Below are positions 54,863 through 64,000 of a stretch of DNA of 64,000 nt, one piece after another. The DNA comes from Tremella fuciformis. Lineage: Eukaryota > Basidiomycota > Tremellomycetes > Tremellales > Tremellaceae. Location of the stretch: positions 2,046,001 through 2,110,000 of the forward strand of contig CP136494.1 of NCBI GenBank assembly GCA_032768795.1, written 5' to 3'. Each line of letters starts with the position of its first letter. Position 1 is the stretch's first letter. A program made the position numbers and the translations under genes. The notes under the pieces were generated by a model that worked only from the letters and a program-made list of their open reading frames with translations, had not been told where the DNA came from and did not search any database.

Positions 54863-55484
54863 TCTTACACCTGCCTGCCCCGATACGCAAAAATGAAGCA
54901 GACGTGAAAGTATGCAGTCATAGAAGTCAAGTGGCCGCTGCACCTCGTTCCTCGTCCACGGGAGCTAGCTGTCTTCCCTGGACTAGACGTACCTGCTCGC
55001 CGCCCCCTTCTTTGTATAACTTGCGCTGCAACATACCTCTGACCCCCGATCGCATGCCAGGCGCTACTCGTAGCGCCACAAGTCTGGCGACGCAGCCCGT
55101 GCTGAGTTGTCCGGCGTGACATGTCCCATTCGACGACTCGAGGAGATGTATGGAAAGTTGTCCCGAAATGGTTAGCACGGGTCATCTGGCTTTTCGCGCC
55201 TGATTTCTCGTCTCTCCTCCTCGTTCTCTCTTCTCGTCTCTCCTTTGTGTAAAGACGCTAGCGCAATGCAAGTAGGAACATGGCATCGAGTCCGGAGTGG
55301 ACGAGACGAGGCTGGCAGACATATGTATGCAACCTTGCCAATAGCTACGAGAAGAGATTGCTTCTTCTGTAATCTGTGAGACAGACCACGTCTCACCTCG
55401 CGCTGGTCGTGAGAACGGCCGGCCCGTGTCCTCATCATCTGCATCTCATCGCTGCATCTTCGTACCCCACCATCTCGCCCCGCC
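54863..55484. other. Intergenic spacer
   Basis: About 620 bp between two plus-strand genes. Reading frames are short and unconserved. A CTC/TCTC-rich stretch around 55205-55245 is the only visible compositional feature. Confidence 0.45.
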
Positions 55485-57038
55485 ATGCCCGACTGGCCAA
55501 TCCTGCCATATCGCCCGCTGGCCCAACCGTCCCTCTTCTCTCGACTGGGATGGCACATTCTCGCATCTCGTCCGTCCCTCGACAAACAGAGACAGAAGCC
55601 CAGCGCCAGTCCCACCCGCCCATCTTGGTCGGATGAGCCCCGTCTCCCATCGCCATCGCCATCCCCCTCCCCTATCCGTACCTCTCTGCTCGAAGCATTT
55701 CCTCCACCGCCAGACCGGCCCTTGTCCCTCTTCGCCCTCCCTGGTCTGCGGCGCCGATCCAGACCACGACATGAACGCCGGGAGGATCGAGATGCTGCCG
55801 AGCCCGCGGCAGTCGCATGGAACAACCCGCACCCGTTCTTACCGCCCGATCACCCGTTTCTGCCATCCGCGCAGCCTCCGTCCGAGGGACACGGCAGCCC
55901 CGCCCACGAGACCGCCCACCCCCACATTGTCGACCTTGAGGCCGAGTCGCCGACCCGGCTTGTGCAGTTCGACTATGGGCCCAGGGGGACGCTCAGGCCG
56001 CGCATGAGCAGTGGAACTGGGTCTGACGAGAGACCCTTCTCCGACGCCAAAGCCATGCGGATCGCCCGTAGCCGGACGAGGCAGCTGGCTGTCGGCCGGG
56101 GCAGCGACAGGAGCAGCTCGAGCGGGGGAGACTCGTCGGTCGCCAGCTCGGAGTTCTTGTCACCCTCGCTGCGCTCTGCCCCAAGCTGGTCTGAGGGATC
56201 CGATCCGCACCTTCCCTATCACGGCTGGATCCCATCCGAAGCGCCTTTCCCTAGACCTGACCACGGCCGTTCCCGAGCAATCTTGCAGCTGCTCTACTAC
56301 CTTGTTGGGCCCTTCACCCAGTCGAGCTCGGACGATGCCTGCCCCAACGAACAACTCAAGAGCCTTGTCATCGCACTGCGCCGACTCCGCGAAGCCCAAG
56401 CACTACTCGAGCGACTCCGCCGCCGACTGTACACCGACAACTTCAGCGCGATGGCCGAGCTGGCCGCTCTCGGACTGCCCGGCAGCGCGCAGAGCGAGCG
56501 AGAAAGGCATCTCGATTCATGGTGGACCGCCCACTCTGTCCTGCTCAGCGAAGTCCACTTTGCCCTCGGTGCCCAGAGGGCTTCCTTGGAAGCATTGCTC
56601 GACCATCGGGCAGCTCAGATGGGCAAGGCAGGCCGCGCCCTCCGCAAGAGATGGGGTCGAGTCGTCGGGCTCAGCAAGGCGCAGAGAGCCGAGCTGACGA
56701 CGGTGCTGTACCACCCACCGCTCGACCAGATGAAGACTGTCCAGACGGTGTGGAAGCTGGAAGAGGAGGATGCGATGCCGAGCGGCACCTTTGCGCGATA
56801 CAAAGCCAAGCGTCAGACGCAATCGCTGTCCGCGCTCGACGAGGAGGTGCCGCCGCCGAGCGCTGGACGCCACCGCCGCTGGAGCTTGACGCCGGATGAG
56901 AGGGCCGAAGCCGCCTTGTTGGGCGTACGAGCTGTCGATATCGATCGCGCGCTGAGCAGGGAGCGCGAAGGGTGGAGGGTACAGCGGCGGTCCGCACTAC
57001 TGCCGAAGCGACCGACAGATAGGTTCATAGCAGGCTGA
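55485..57038 (+). CDS. Hypothetical protein, Pro/Ser-rich N-terminus and helical C-terminus
   Basis: Open frame of 517 residues without visible introns. I do not recognise the family. The first 260 residues are Pro/Ser/Arg-rich and probably disordered. From about residue 265 (RAILQLLYYLVGPF) the sequence is helical, with LKSLVIALRRLREAQALLERLRRRLY and a following Leu/Ala/Arg-rich segment, suggesting a helical bundle or coiled coil. The C-terminus has another charged helix (AVDIDRALSREREGWRVQRR). The start could be later, at Met 165 or so (MSSGTGSDE); the region before it has lower codon bias. No membrane segment is clear. Confidence 0.6.
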   Translation: MPDWPILPYRPLAQPSLFSRLGWHILASRPSLDKQRQKPSASPTRPSWSDEPRLPSPSPSPSPIRTSLLEAFPPPPDRPLSLFALPGLRRRSRPRHERREDRDAAEPAAVAWNNPHPFLPPDHPFLPSAQPPSEGHGSPAHETAHPHIVDLEAESPTRLVQFDYGPRGTLRPRMSSGTGSDERPFSDAKAMRIARSRTRQLAVGRGSDRSSSSGGDSSVASSEFLSPSLRSAPSWSEGSDPHLPYHGWIPSEAPFPRPDHGRSRAILQLLYYLVGPFTQSSSDDACPNEQLKSLVIALRRLREAQALLERLRRRLYTDNFSAMAELAALGLPGSAQSERERHLDSWWTAHSVLLSEVHFALGAQRASLEALLDHRAAQMGKAGRALRKRWGRVVGLSKAQRAELTTVLYHPPLDQMKTVQTVWKLEEEDAMPSGTFARYKAKRQTQSLSALDEEVPPPSAGRHRRWSLTPDERAEAALLGVRAVDIDRALSREREGWRVQRRSALLPKRPTDRFIAG

Positions 57039-59066
57039 GATGTATGAGTTTGTGAAAGCTTGAAGCTTGACCACGTTCGACATACCACAGGCAGGAACAT
57101 GCCGCCTCTCGGCCGGCGGACTCGGCGACGCCTCTTTAGAGTAGAACGAAGACGCCTGCCCAGGGGAGCTGCCGAGTCAGGGGAAGGAGAAAACTCTGTT
57201 TGCCCGGTTTTCCGGTTCGTTCCAGGATGGACGTATGAGCTGGGGGCTGCCCCGCAGACGTCACCTCTGCGCAGGGAGGAGAATACCGAGCAACCGTGCT
57301 AGTCGTCGCAGTGTGCTGCGCATCAGCAGAGGTGTTGCGACGACTTGCTGCAGGTGCAACGACCCATGAGGTCGGTTGAGGAATGCGGCAGATCCCCTCA
57401 CCGCCCTCGTCTCCTACTGTCGCTGCTGTCGCCGCTGCCGCCTGACCGTTTCCGTCTCGTGTCGTTCAGAGTCCAATGTCGTAATGCGGGGTTTAGCCTC
57501 GGAGAGATTGAGCGAGCTGCGTGGTTTTCTCTGCCTCTGCATCCGATAACAAGCCAAACGTCCATCGGATGGGCCGGTCGAGGGGGTATGGTTTCACAGG
57601 CTCACTGGCCCGCAGGGTGCCCGTCTTTCGGGCAGTGCTATGCAAGTCAACACAACTTGCTTTCTTGTTCTTGTTCTTGATCTTGCTCGTTGCTGTTGTT
57701 CATCATCCATCATCAAAAGGCGGCCGGCCGGTGACGGAGAGGCGATACAGTGACACTTGACGAGATCGGAGAAAAAGGGAAGCAAGGGGCAACAACGAAA
57801 CACACTTCCTCGTCATTCTATTTCTTTCATCTTTCACCAGCTCGACCCGACGTGGACATTGTGGGTTGGAGGAGGCGCAGGTGGTGCTGGGATGATAGCG
57901 AGGTAGAGGGCTATAGCGGAACATCGACACAGGGGTAGAGGTGAGTGAGTGACACTGCTCCTCGGCCGTCGGCTTGGCTATTCTTGGCGGGGACCCCCTC
58001 TTCCGTTGCTGCGCTCTACGTCGACATCTGCCTCGGCAGTCACTGCGAGGCCTGGCTGTGTCTTGACGTGTCCGCGTGTACATCGCGTGCGGTGTATACC
58101 CGTGAGCGGTGGCTCATGACCCATGCCCGACAGCACAGTCCCCATGGCGACCTGTGATGGTGGTGGTCATGTTCCTTGCAAGGGCAACCATCAGCTTGGT
58201 CTGTGCGGCAAGCACCATCCTTCTCCGTGTCTCTCTCTTCCTCTTTGACTACCGCCTGCCCCTCTAGGCCCTTCATCGCATCGCATCTCCTGTACTCGGG
58301 TGTCACGGCTTTGGCTTTGCAGCGACAAGGAGAACTCAAACATCACACACGCCCGTGCCCCTCCTGCCCTTCCTCCCTCGGCCTTTCCACCCATCACCTC
58401 TTCTCTCTCACACACATCTCTATCCTCATCCTCGCCGTCTTGTCTTGTTGACAGGCCTGTCCACCCCGTGTCCCCCCATGCCTCACACCAGCGCGACGGG
58501 CTCGCGAGTCGTTGTTTAGCTCGGTTCTGACTCTTCCAGTATCCCCGAGTAGAGTAGACCCTTCGACTAGACTAGATTTCGACACGACTCGGCCATTGGA
58601 CGGTCGGTGAGTCCCTCGTCATACCCATCTACCTGTCCCGCTATGCGATGCTCAAAGTCGGTGGGCAGTGGCCAGTGAAGACCGCCCGCCCGACCAACGC
58701 TGCATTCTCCTTCCCCTTGCCTTGTCCCTCGCCATCAAAGGCATCATTTAGGGTGCCTTTCCATTGTTTGACCTCTTCCACCACCACCTTCACCGCCGTC
58801 TGTCGTCCGCGACGGCTCGCTGACTCTCCCAGCCTCATCTTGCACAAATCCATCGGCCTGGCCTCCCCGCCCTCTGTGTCGACGTCGCAGCAGCGACACT
58901 CTTCCTTGGATGGACAGATAGCGTCGTCCGAGCGGGAGAGGCGATCTTAGTCGTTGGTCCCGCCCTTTCTCTTCTCGTCACATTTCTCACGACCCATGTC
59001 CCTCCTGCACAGCCTCATCTCTGCAAAGCTTCTTCTGTTTACTCGAGAGCTGACCCCCATAGCACC
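57039..59066. other. 2-kb gene-free leader upstream of the Bni4-like gene
   Basis: No supportable gene. T-rich and CTTGTTCTTG-type repeats near 57655-57690, and pyrimidine-rich stretches from 58205 to 58450 and before 59067, look like 3' UTR, promoter and leader sequence. Introns in the 5' UTR are possible. Confidence 0.45.
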
Positions 59067-61803
59067 ATGGCCGCGGCCATCATGCAGCCTGCCCGTCCGT
59101 CGATGGACCGCTCGTCTTCCTTCGAACACCCCCGAACACGCTCGTCCACCCCATTTTACGGGGACAGGGCGCCATCCCCTGCGACCCGTCCACCCATCCA
59201 CTCCCGAAACTCTTCCTCTTCGTCCTACCAGAGCCATCAACAGCAGCAGGCCTTCCCCAGCTACTACACCCACCCCAATGCCAATGTGCCTAATCAACAC
59301 TGGACGTCGACACCACTACCGGCATCGTCGTTTTACGCCTCGCCCTTTCAGCCCTACGCACAGCAACATCACCTTTTCAACCCGCAGCAGCAGTCTCCTC
59401 AAGTGGACCTCTCCGCTTGGGCCAACGCCTACAATCACATGGTCATGGCCAGCGTGGCCAACGGCGCACATCCAGGCGTCTTGACTCCACCGCCGACGAC
59501 AGAAGTGTTTGACGCTCAGGGCGGGGAGAAGGAAAGGAGGAGGACCAACTCGGGTCCGCAGCAGCAAACGCCAGGATCGAACGGGTATTTCGATTCTCGA
59601 CCCACACCCCCTCAACAGCAGCAGCAGCAATCACAGCCCAAAATACAGCCTCCTCAGCCGTTCCACCCCTACAAGCGCGGACCGTCTCATCGCTCGTCGA
59701 GGGAGAATGTCAAGGCCAACAGTGCCGTCGTCTTGCCCCGCTCGGTATCGCAGCCAAACATGCCATCGGCCATCGAAGAACGCGTGCCCTCACCGGCGAT
59801 GGGCAAAGCCGCAGTGGACCATGCGCGGACGTCGTCAGTAGATTCGGCACCGCGTGTCGCATCCCCCGCACCTGCACCCCGCGTGGCTTCGCCTCAGCCT
59901 CAGCCTCGTTCTGGCCTCAGGCAAGAAGACCGCCGACCGTCGTTTGCCAGTGAACGCGCTCGTGATAAAATCAGCCCGACCTCGGCCCAACCCCCTTCCT
60001 CCACCATCCGTAACGTCACACCTACCCCGCTTCATCCCGGGCCCATCACGGCCGCCACCAACATGCAGACCCCTCGACCTTCCCCCTTATCCCAAACAGT
60101 GGCGAGTCCTCCCGAGCCTGAAAAGCCAAAAGGCCTCAAGTCGATGCTCAAGAAAGCCCTTGACAAGGATGCGTCAGCCCGCAAATCATCCACAGCTCCT
60201 TCGGCTACTTCGACACCCATCAAGCAGTCCCTTCCTCCTTCCCACAGCGCCAGATCATTCGCCTCGCCAGCCCTGTCCGACGCGTCGACAATGTCAGCCA
60301 CCCCTCCCAGCACACCTCCACAAGAGTTTGAGCCGCCCTCTGCCCCCTTCTCTTTGAGAAACCCTGCTGCGATGAACTCGGACGTGTCTCTCGCCGAGAC
60401 TGAGCGGACCGCCACCGGACCACCCGGGAAGAAGGAGAAGAAGGGCTTGTTCAGGATGCGGAACATGTCGACGGACAACATCTCGCTCTCGTCGACGGTG
60501 TCTTCGGCGAGCATGATGATCCGCAAGATGGGCTCGATAGGCAAACTTGCACGGCGGAACAGGCGAGTCTGCTATGCAATCTGATCGATGTAGCTCACGT
60601 GTAGTCTGATGGGTATTTCCAAGATCTTCAAGGACAAGCCAAAAGATGAGGACGCCCCATTGGCCGAGCGAGAGGTCAAAAAGGATAAGAAGAAGAAGAA
60701 CAAGAAGGGAAAGGGCGATCCGGTCCAGGCCGAAGTCTCCATGGCAACGGCCGAGACGGAGGAAGAGGATAGGTCTCTCGTGGGCTTGTCTCCTGCCGCC
60801 AAGCTCGCTCGACAGCATACCCTCAAGTCCAAGGCAGAGTCCGCTCAAAAAGAGGCAGAAGCATCTCGTCAACAGGCCCAACGCGAATCTGGGGAAACGG
60901 CCAGACCAGCGGCACCCGTCCCTGGCAGCAATCGTCCCGAGGTCGTTCGCATCCAGCCGAGGACGACTGTCGTCCGGGCTGTCGCCGTCAGCGAGCAGGA
61001 GTACGACTCTGATGATGACTCTTCCGAAGGGGAGACTGTCGAGGATCTGACGGCCACCATGGGCAAGGTCCGGTTGAGCGAAGAAGCCGACGCCGAGTTT
61101 CAGGCGACCTGGGGGAATGCGTACATCGATAAGAACCTGGTGCCAAAGAAAGGGATCCTGAAGGGTGTGTAGTGTGTCTCCGGTAGTTGAAAATGGCTGA
61201 TCCTCAGTGTCCAATTCGCAGGAGACGATCGAGGTCGACTCGACCCTGCGACAACGGTCCAACTCGACAGCAGACGTCCCTTCTGCGCAAATCCAGTCCG
61301 GACCTCTGGCCCACCCTCCAGCAAATCCTGACCAGCTGGCTGGTCTGGATGGCATCATCTCGCCGTCACCACAAAAGGAGATCCTCGACCCCCTTTCTAC
61401 TACCTTTGCTCCCTTTGACTCTCCCGAGCCAGACACCCGCCTCGGCTTTTACGCCAACCCGAATGCCAATACCTCTGCTCCGACCCTCAGTCTTCTTAGC
61501 CAAGGTTCACTGGTCAAGCCCGTGACCCCTCGCAGCATGACTGCCCCGGCCGCACGAAAACGGTTGGTGTGGGCGCCCGAGTGTGCCGTGTACTCGACCT
61601 ACGACTCGGGGACGTACGACCGCCGTAGTGAGCCTGCGACCTGCAACAGGCTCACCCCTGAGCTGGCCATGGCGATCAAGCAGGAGTGAGTGGTAGAGTA
61701 TGAGAAGTCAGGAGCTCCAGCGCTGATGTGTAGACTGAACGCGTTCAAGTTGGAGATGCCGGTCCACCCGTCTTCACGCGTATACACGCATTATTTTGCA
61801 TGA
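59067..61803 (+). CDS. Bni4-like scaffold protein with conserved C-terminal motif
   Basis: Four exons (59067-60562, 60605-61164, 61208-61685, 61734-61803) encode 867 residues with every phase matching. Most of the protein is Ser/Pro/Gln-rich and disordered, with basic clusters (GLKSMLKKALDKD; KIFKDKPKDEDAPL; KKDKKKKNKKGKG). The C-terminus is diagnostic: RLVWAPECAVYSTYDSGTYD, RRSEPATCNRLTPELAMAIKQ, then ELNAFKLEMPVHPSSRVYTHYF. This block ends ascomycete Bni4/Afr1-type proteins, which tether protein phosphatase 1 (Glc7) to septins and chitin synthase at the bud neck; RLVW could be a variant PP1-docking motif. The first intron (60563-60604) is GC-AG with donor GCGAGT, required to keep frame. The function in this fungus is inferred. 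Confidence 0.82.
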
Positions 61804-63079
61804 CAATGTGGGTATACTCTAGCGTGTATTTGGCAGGGGCTGACTCTAGCTCGACTGTACTTCTCTGCAGCTTCTGCACCTTCACACCACACGGCATTCC
61901 GGCATACCAGCATCATTGCATCGCGCATCCGTCGGCACGACATACCCCCATTTGCTGGGCACTGGATATCACGCATCGCTCGTCTTTTCGTCTTGCTACT
62001 TTCTACCATTTGTATCTCTGTCCCCTCTTCTCTCACCCCTCTCCCTCCCCTTGCCTCGATTGTCCTTGCAATGACACTCGAGGCGCAATCTAGATAGCAG
62101 ACAGGCAGGCAGGTAGGATTCGGTAGTTACACCATCATTGTGTGCATACGTACGGACGCCTCTCTTGATCCTGTGGCTCGTGAGTCGTGGGTCGGTGTGA
62201 TCTGTAAACATCTGTCCATGCCATCTGTCCATGCATGCGCGCTACTCGTGTGCAATGCGGTACAGTTAGTCCGGGGTTGTATCATAGCGGGGTGCCTGCA
62301 ATCGCCAAGTGGGGAAAAAGAGGTCCTCAATGATCACAATCTTCGGGATGACGGAATTGACTCTTTCTCTCTCTCTCCTCTTAAACTCGTCCTCTTCCTC
62401 GTCCCCGTGTACTCTCTGAGCGTGACACGGGGTGGGACATACAAGTGGATGTGTGAGAGAGAGAGCCTCTGACGATTGACGAGTGACGACAAGAGACGAC
62501 CCGACCTACGACTTGTACCCGGGAGACCGAGGCCCGAGCGCGCATTGACCTCGTCTTGACCACCATCATCATCATCACTCGACTCTGCGCTACTCTTAGC
62601 ACTGTCTTATATCCTTGACTACGGTCATCCGACCATCCCGCCCCCCTCTCTCTCTCCTCGCCGCCTCGCTCGCTCGCTCGCTGCCTCGCCCACCCACCCA
62701 TCGGCCGCCCGCAGTTGGAGGTGATCCTTTTGTCCATCACCGCCGTGTGGGCTCGGTCCGCCCGCTAGAGCAGGGTGCCTTTGGCTTTGCTCTCTCTCCC
62801 TCTACGTTCTCTGTCCTTCGCTGTCCTTCGACTCTCTCTCTCTCTTTTGGACTGACGACCATCACGAGACCCACGACACACGACGACTGATCCTCGACGC
62901 TCGACGATATTCCCATTCCAGCCGCGCACTCGCGCCCGACCACGGGTCATGCTGGCGTAGAGGCCGGCCTCGCAGCAGAGTCTTTTGACGATCATCCCCT
63001 CGCGCTCGGGCCCAGCCCCGCTGCCTCGCTCACGGCTTCGCTGCTGTCTCGCTGACGCTCGGCAATCGGCACTCACACC
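61804..63079. other. Intergenic region, long leader of the SH3 gene
   Basis: About 1.3 kb without a supportable gene. Short CT-rich and CGCT microsatellite-like tracts (about 62361-62377 and 62665-62680) and CATCATCAT near 62565 occur. It probably holds the promoter and 5' UTR of the gene at 63080. Confidence 0.45.
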
Positions 63080-64000
63080 ATGAACCGCCTCTCCTCCGCC
63101 TCGTCCATCATCTCCCCCCACGAGGCCCTCCAGGCGCTCTCTGCCTCTGGCTTCTCCGCCTCGCCCCCGCCCCCGGCGCGCACCAACACCACCTCCCCCG
63201 CTCGCCGCGGCCCCCTCTCGTCCGACACCAGTCCCTCCAGCACCAACATGACTCACGCGCCACAGCAACCGCAACCGCAACCCCAAACCCAGACGTACGA
63301 CGATGACCTCGACCTCGCCGGGCCGTACTTTGTCCGCGCGCGCTTTGACTTTTCCGCCTCGGACCCCTCGGCCCTGAGCTTCAAGCAGGGCGACGTGATC
63401 GAGGTCATCGCCATGCTCGAGAGCGGCTGGTGGGACGGCATCCTCGGCCTCGGCAAGCAGCGCGGCTGGTTCCCCAGCAACTTTGTAGAGGACGTCGACG
63501 ACGACACCCTCGCCCAGCTCATGCTGCAGGACGCCGACCCCGCCTTTGACCCCTCGGCCCCCCAGCCCATCTCGTCTTCGCCCGAGAGGCGCCAGCAGCA
63601 GCAGGCCGCACTCGGCCTCTCCCATCAGTCCACAGAGTCGCGCGACGACGAGCAGGAACACCTCGCCGACGAGCTCGACGATGTCTTGCGTCTCGACGAC
63701 GTCCTGGCCGGCCATTATTCGTGGGGCGGCATGGGCAATACTGGTCTCGACGACCTCGCGCGGGAGATGATGGACACCCGTGCGGGAGAGTACGAGCGCG
63801 AGCAGCAGAATCAGCCTCACCGCTCACGACCCGCCATGCCCCCTCTTCAGACCACTCGCGAATGGGAAGAAGATGGGGACGATCAGGTCACTCCCCAGAG
63901 TGCCTCGCGCCCTCTTCCGCCTGTCGTGCATTCCCACAATCCCGTTCAGGCCTCCTGGAACCAATCCCAAACCGCGACGAACCCTCAGCGCTCCCCGTTG
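63080..64000 (+). CDS. SH3-domain protein, N-terminal part (possibly Cdc25-type Ras exchange factor), cut by window edge
   Basis: Frame open from ATG at 63080 to the window end without a stop. After a Ser/Pro-rich leader, an SH3 domain begins near residue 80: FVRARFDFSASDPSALSFKQ, GDVIEVIAMLESGWWDGILG, RGWFPSNFVE. The ALYDF position is RARFDF, and the tandem Trp and Pro of the ligand groove are present. The following sequence is Gln/Asp-rich and low in complexity. An N-terminal SH3 of this form, followed by a long linker, is the layout of fungal Cdc25/Ras-GEF proteins, but the catalytic domain would lie beyond 64000, so that identity is only a suggestion. Confidence 0.75.
   Translation, partial: MNRLSSASSIISPHEALQALSASGFSASPPPPARTNTTSPARRGPLSSDTSPSSTNMTHAPQQPQPQPQTQTYDDDLDLAGPYFVRARFDFSASDPSALSFKQGDVIEVIAMLESGWWDGILGLGKQRGWFPSNFVEDVDDDTLAQLMLQDADPAFDPSAPQPISSSPERRQQQQAALGLSHQSTESRDDEQEHLADELDDVLRLDDVLAGHYSWGGMGNTGLDDLAREMMDTRAGEYEREQQNQPHRSRPAMPPLQTTREWEEDGDDQVTPQSASRPLPPVVHSHNPVQASWNQSQTATNPQRSPL

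Noticed and set aside
60294..61436. 380-residue minus-strand frame
   Set aside because: Lies antisense to the Bni4-like gene, whose exons are phase-consistent and end in a diagnostic C-terminus.
62765..63820. 351-residue minus-strand frame
   Set aside because: Antisense to the SH3 gene; Gly/Arg/Val low-complexity reading of its complement.

Overview
The window reads as nuclear DNA of a basidiomycete fungus, plausibly a Tremellomycetes-type (Cryptococcus-like) yeast. It is GC-rich, with genes packed on both strands and interrupted by many 40-65 nt introns carrying GT/GC donors, CTNA-type branch sites and AG acceptors. The protein families also fit: a fungal GH5 glucosylceramidase/steryl-glucosidase, a CsbD-like Hmp1 protein, SAGA subunit Spt8, a Zn2Cys6-PAS factor and a Bni4-like C-terminus. 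The species cannot be named from the sequence. I saw no rRNA, tRNA or CRISPR array. All calls come from reading the sequence; no database search was run.

Layout. 1-31 kb is a dense housekeeping block: leukotriene-A4-hydrolase-type aminopeptidase (cut by the left edge), GH5 glucosidase carrying a 647-bp non-coding insertion, a polytopic membrane protein, L-2-hydroxyglutarate dehydrogenase-like flavoenzyme, a polyQ protein, L-fuconate dehydratase-like enolase, CsbD-like protein, a KH-domain protein, a bZIP-like factor, Spt8, an SGNH hydrolase, an unusual kinase, then MET2 and HOM2 head to head on a 180-bp promoter. 31-41 kb holds two transcription factors (Zn2Cys6/AT-hook/PAS and homeodomain), each behind a long gene-free leader.

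41.7-53.6 kb is an accessory island. Two unrecognised Cys-motif genes converge; one is broken by a young Ty1/copia element (apparently identical 318-bp LTRs, 5-bp target duplication, intact 1430-aa polyprotein). A DDE-integrase-type gene follows. The island is tied together by a recurring palindrome (ACCTGATCAGGT) found inside introns of both unknown genes, between their 3' ends, and in a tandem duplication at the integrase 3' end. This is the best candidate here for an undescribed mobile system.

54-64 kb returns to ordinary genes: an NAD-dependent epimerase, an unrecognised protein, a Bni4-like phosphatase-targeting protein, and the start of an SH3-domain protein cut by the right edge.

Functional links: HOM2 makes aspartate semialdehyde, and MET2 acetylates the homoserine derived from it, so the divergent pair serves one pathway. 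Several unusual GC-AG introns recur across the housekeeping genes.
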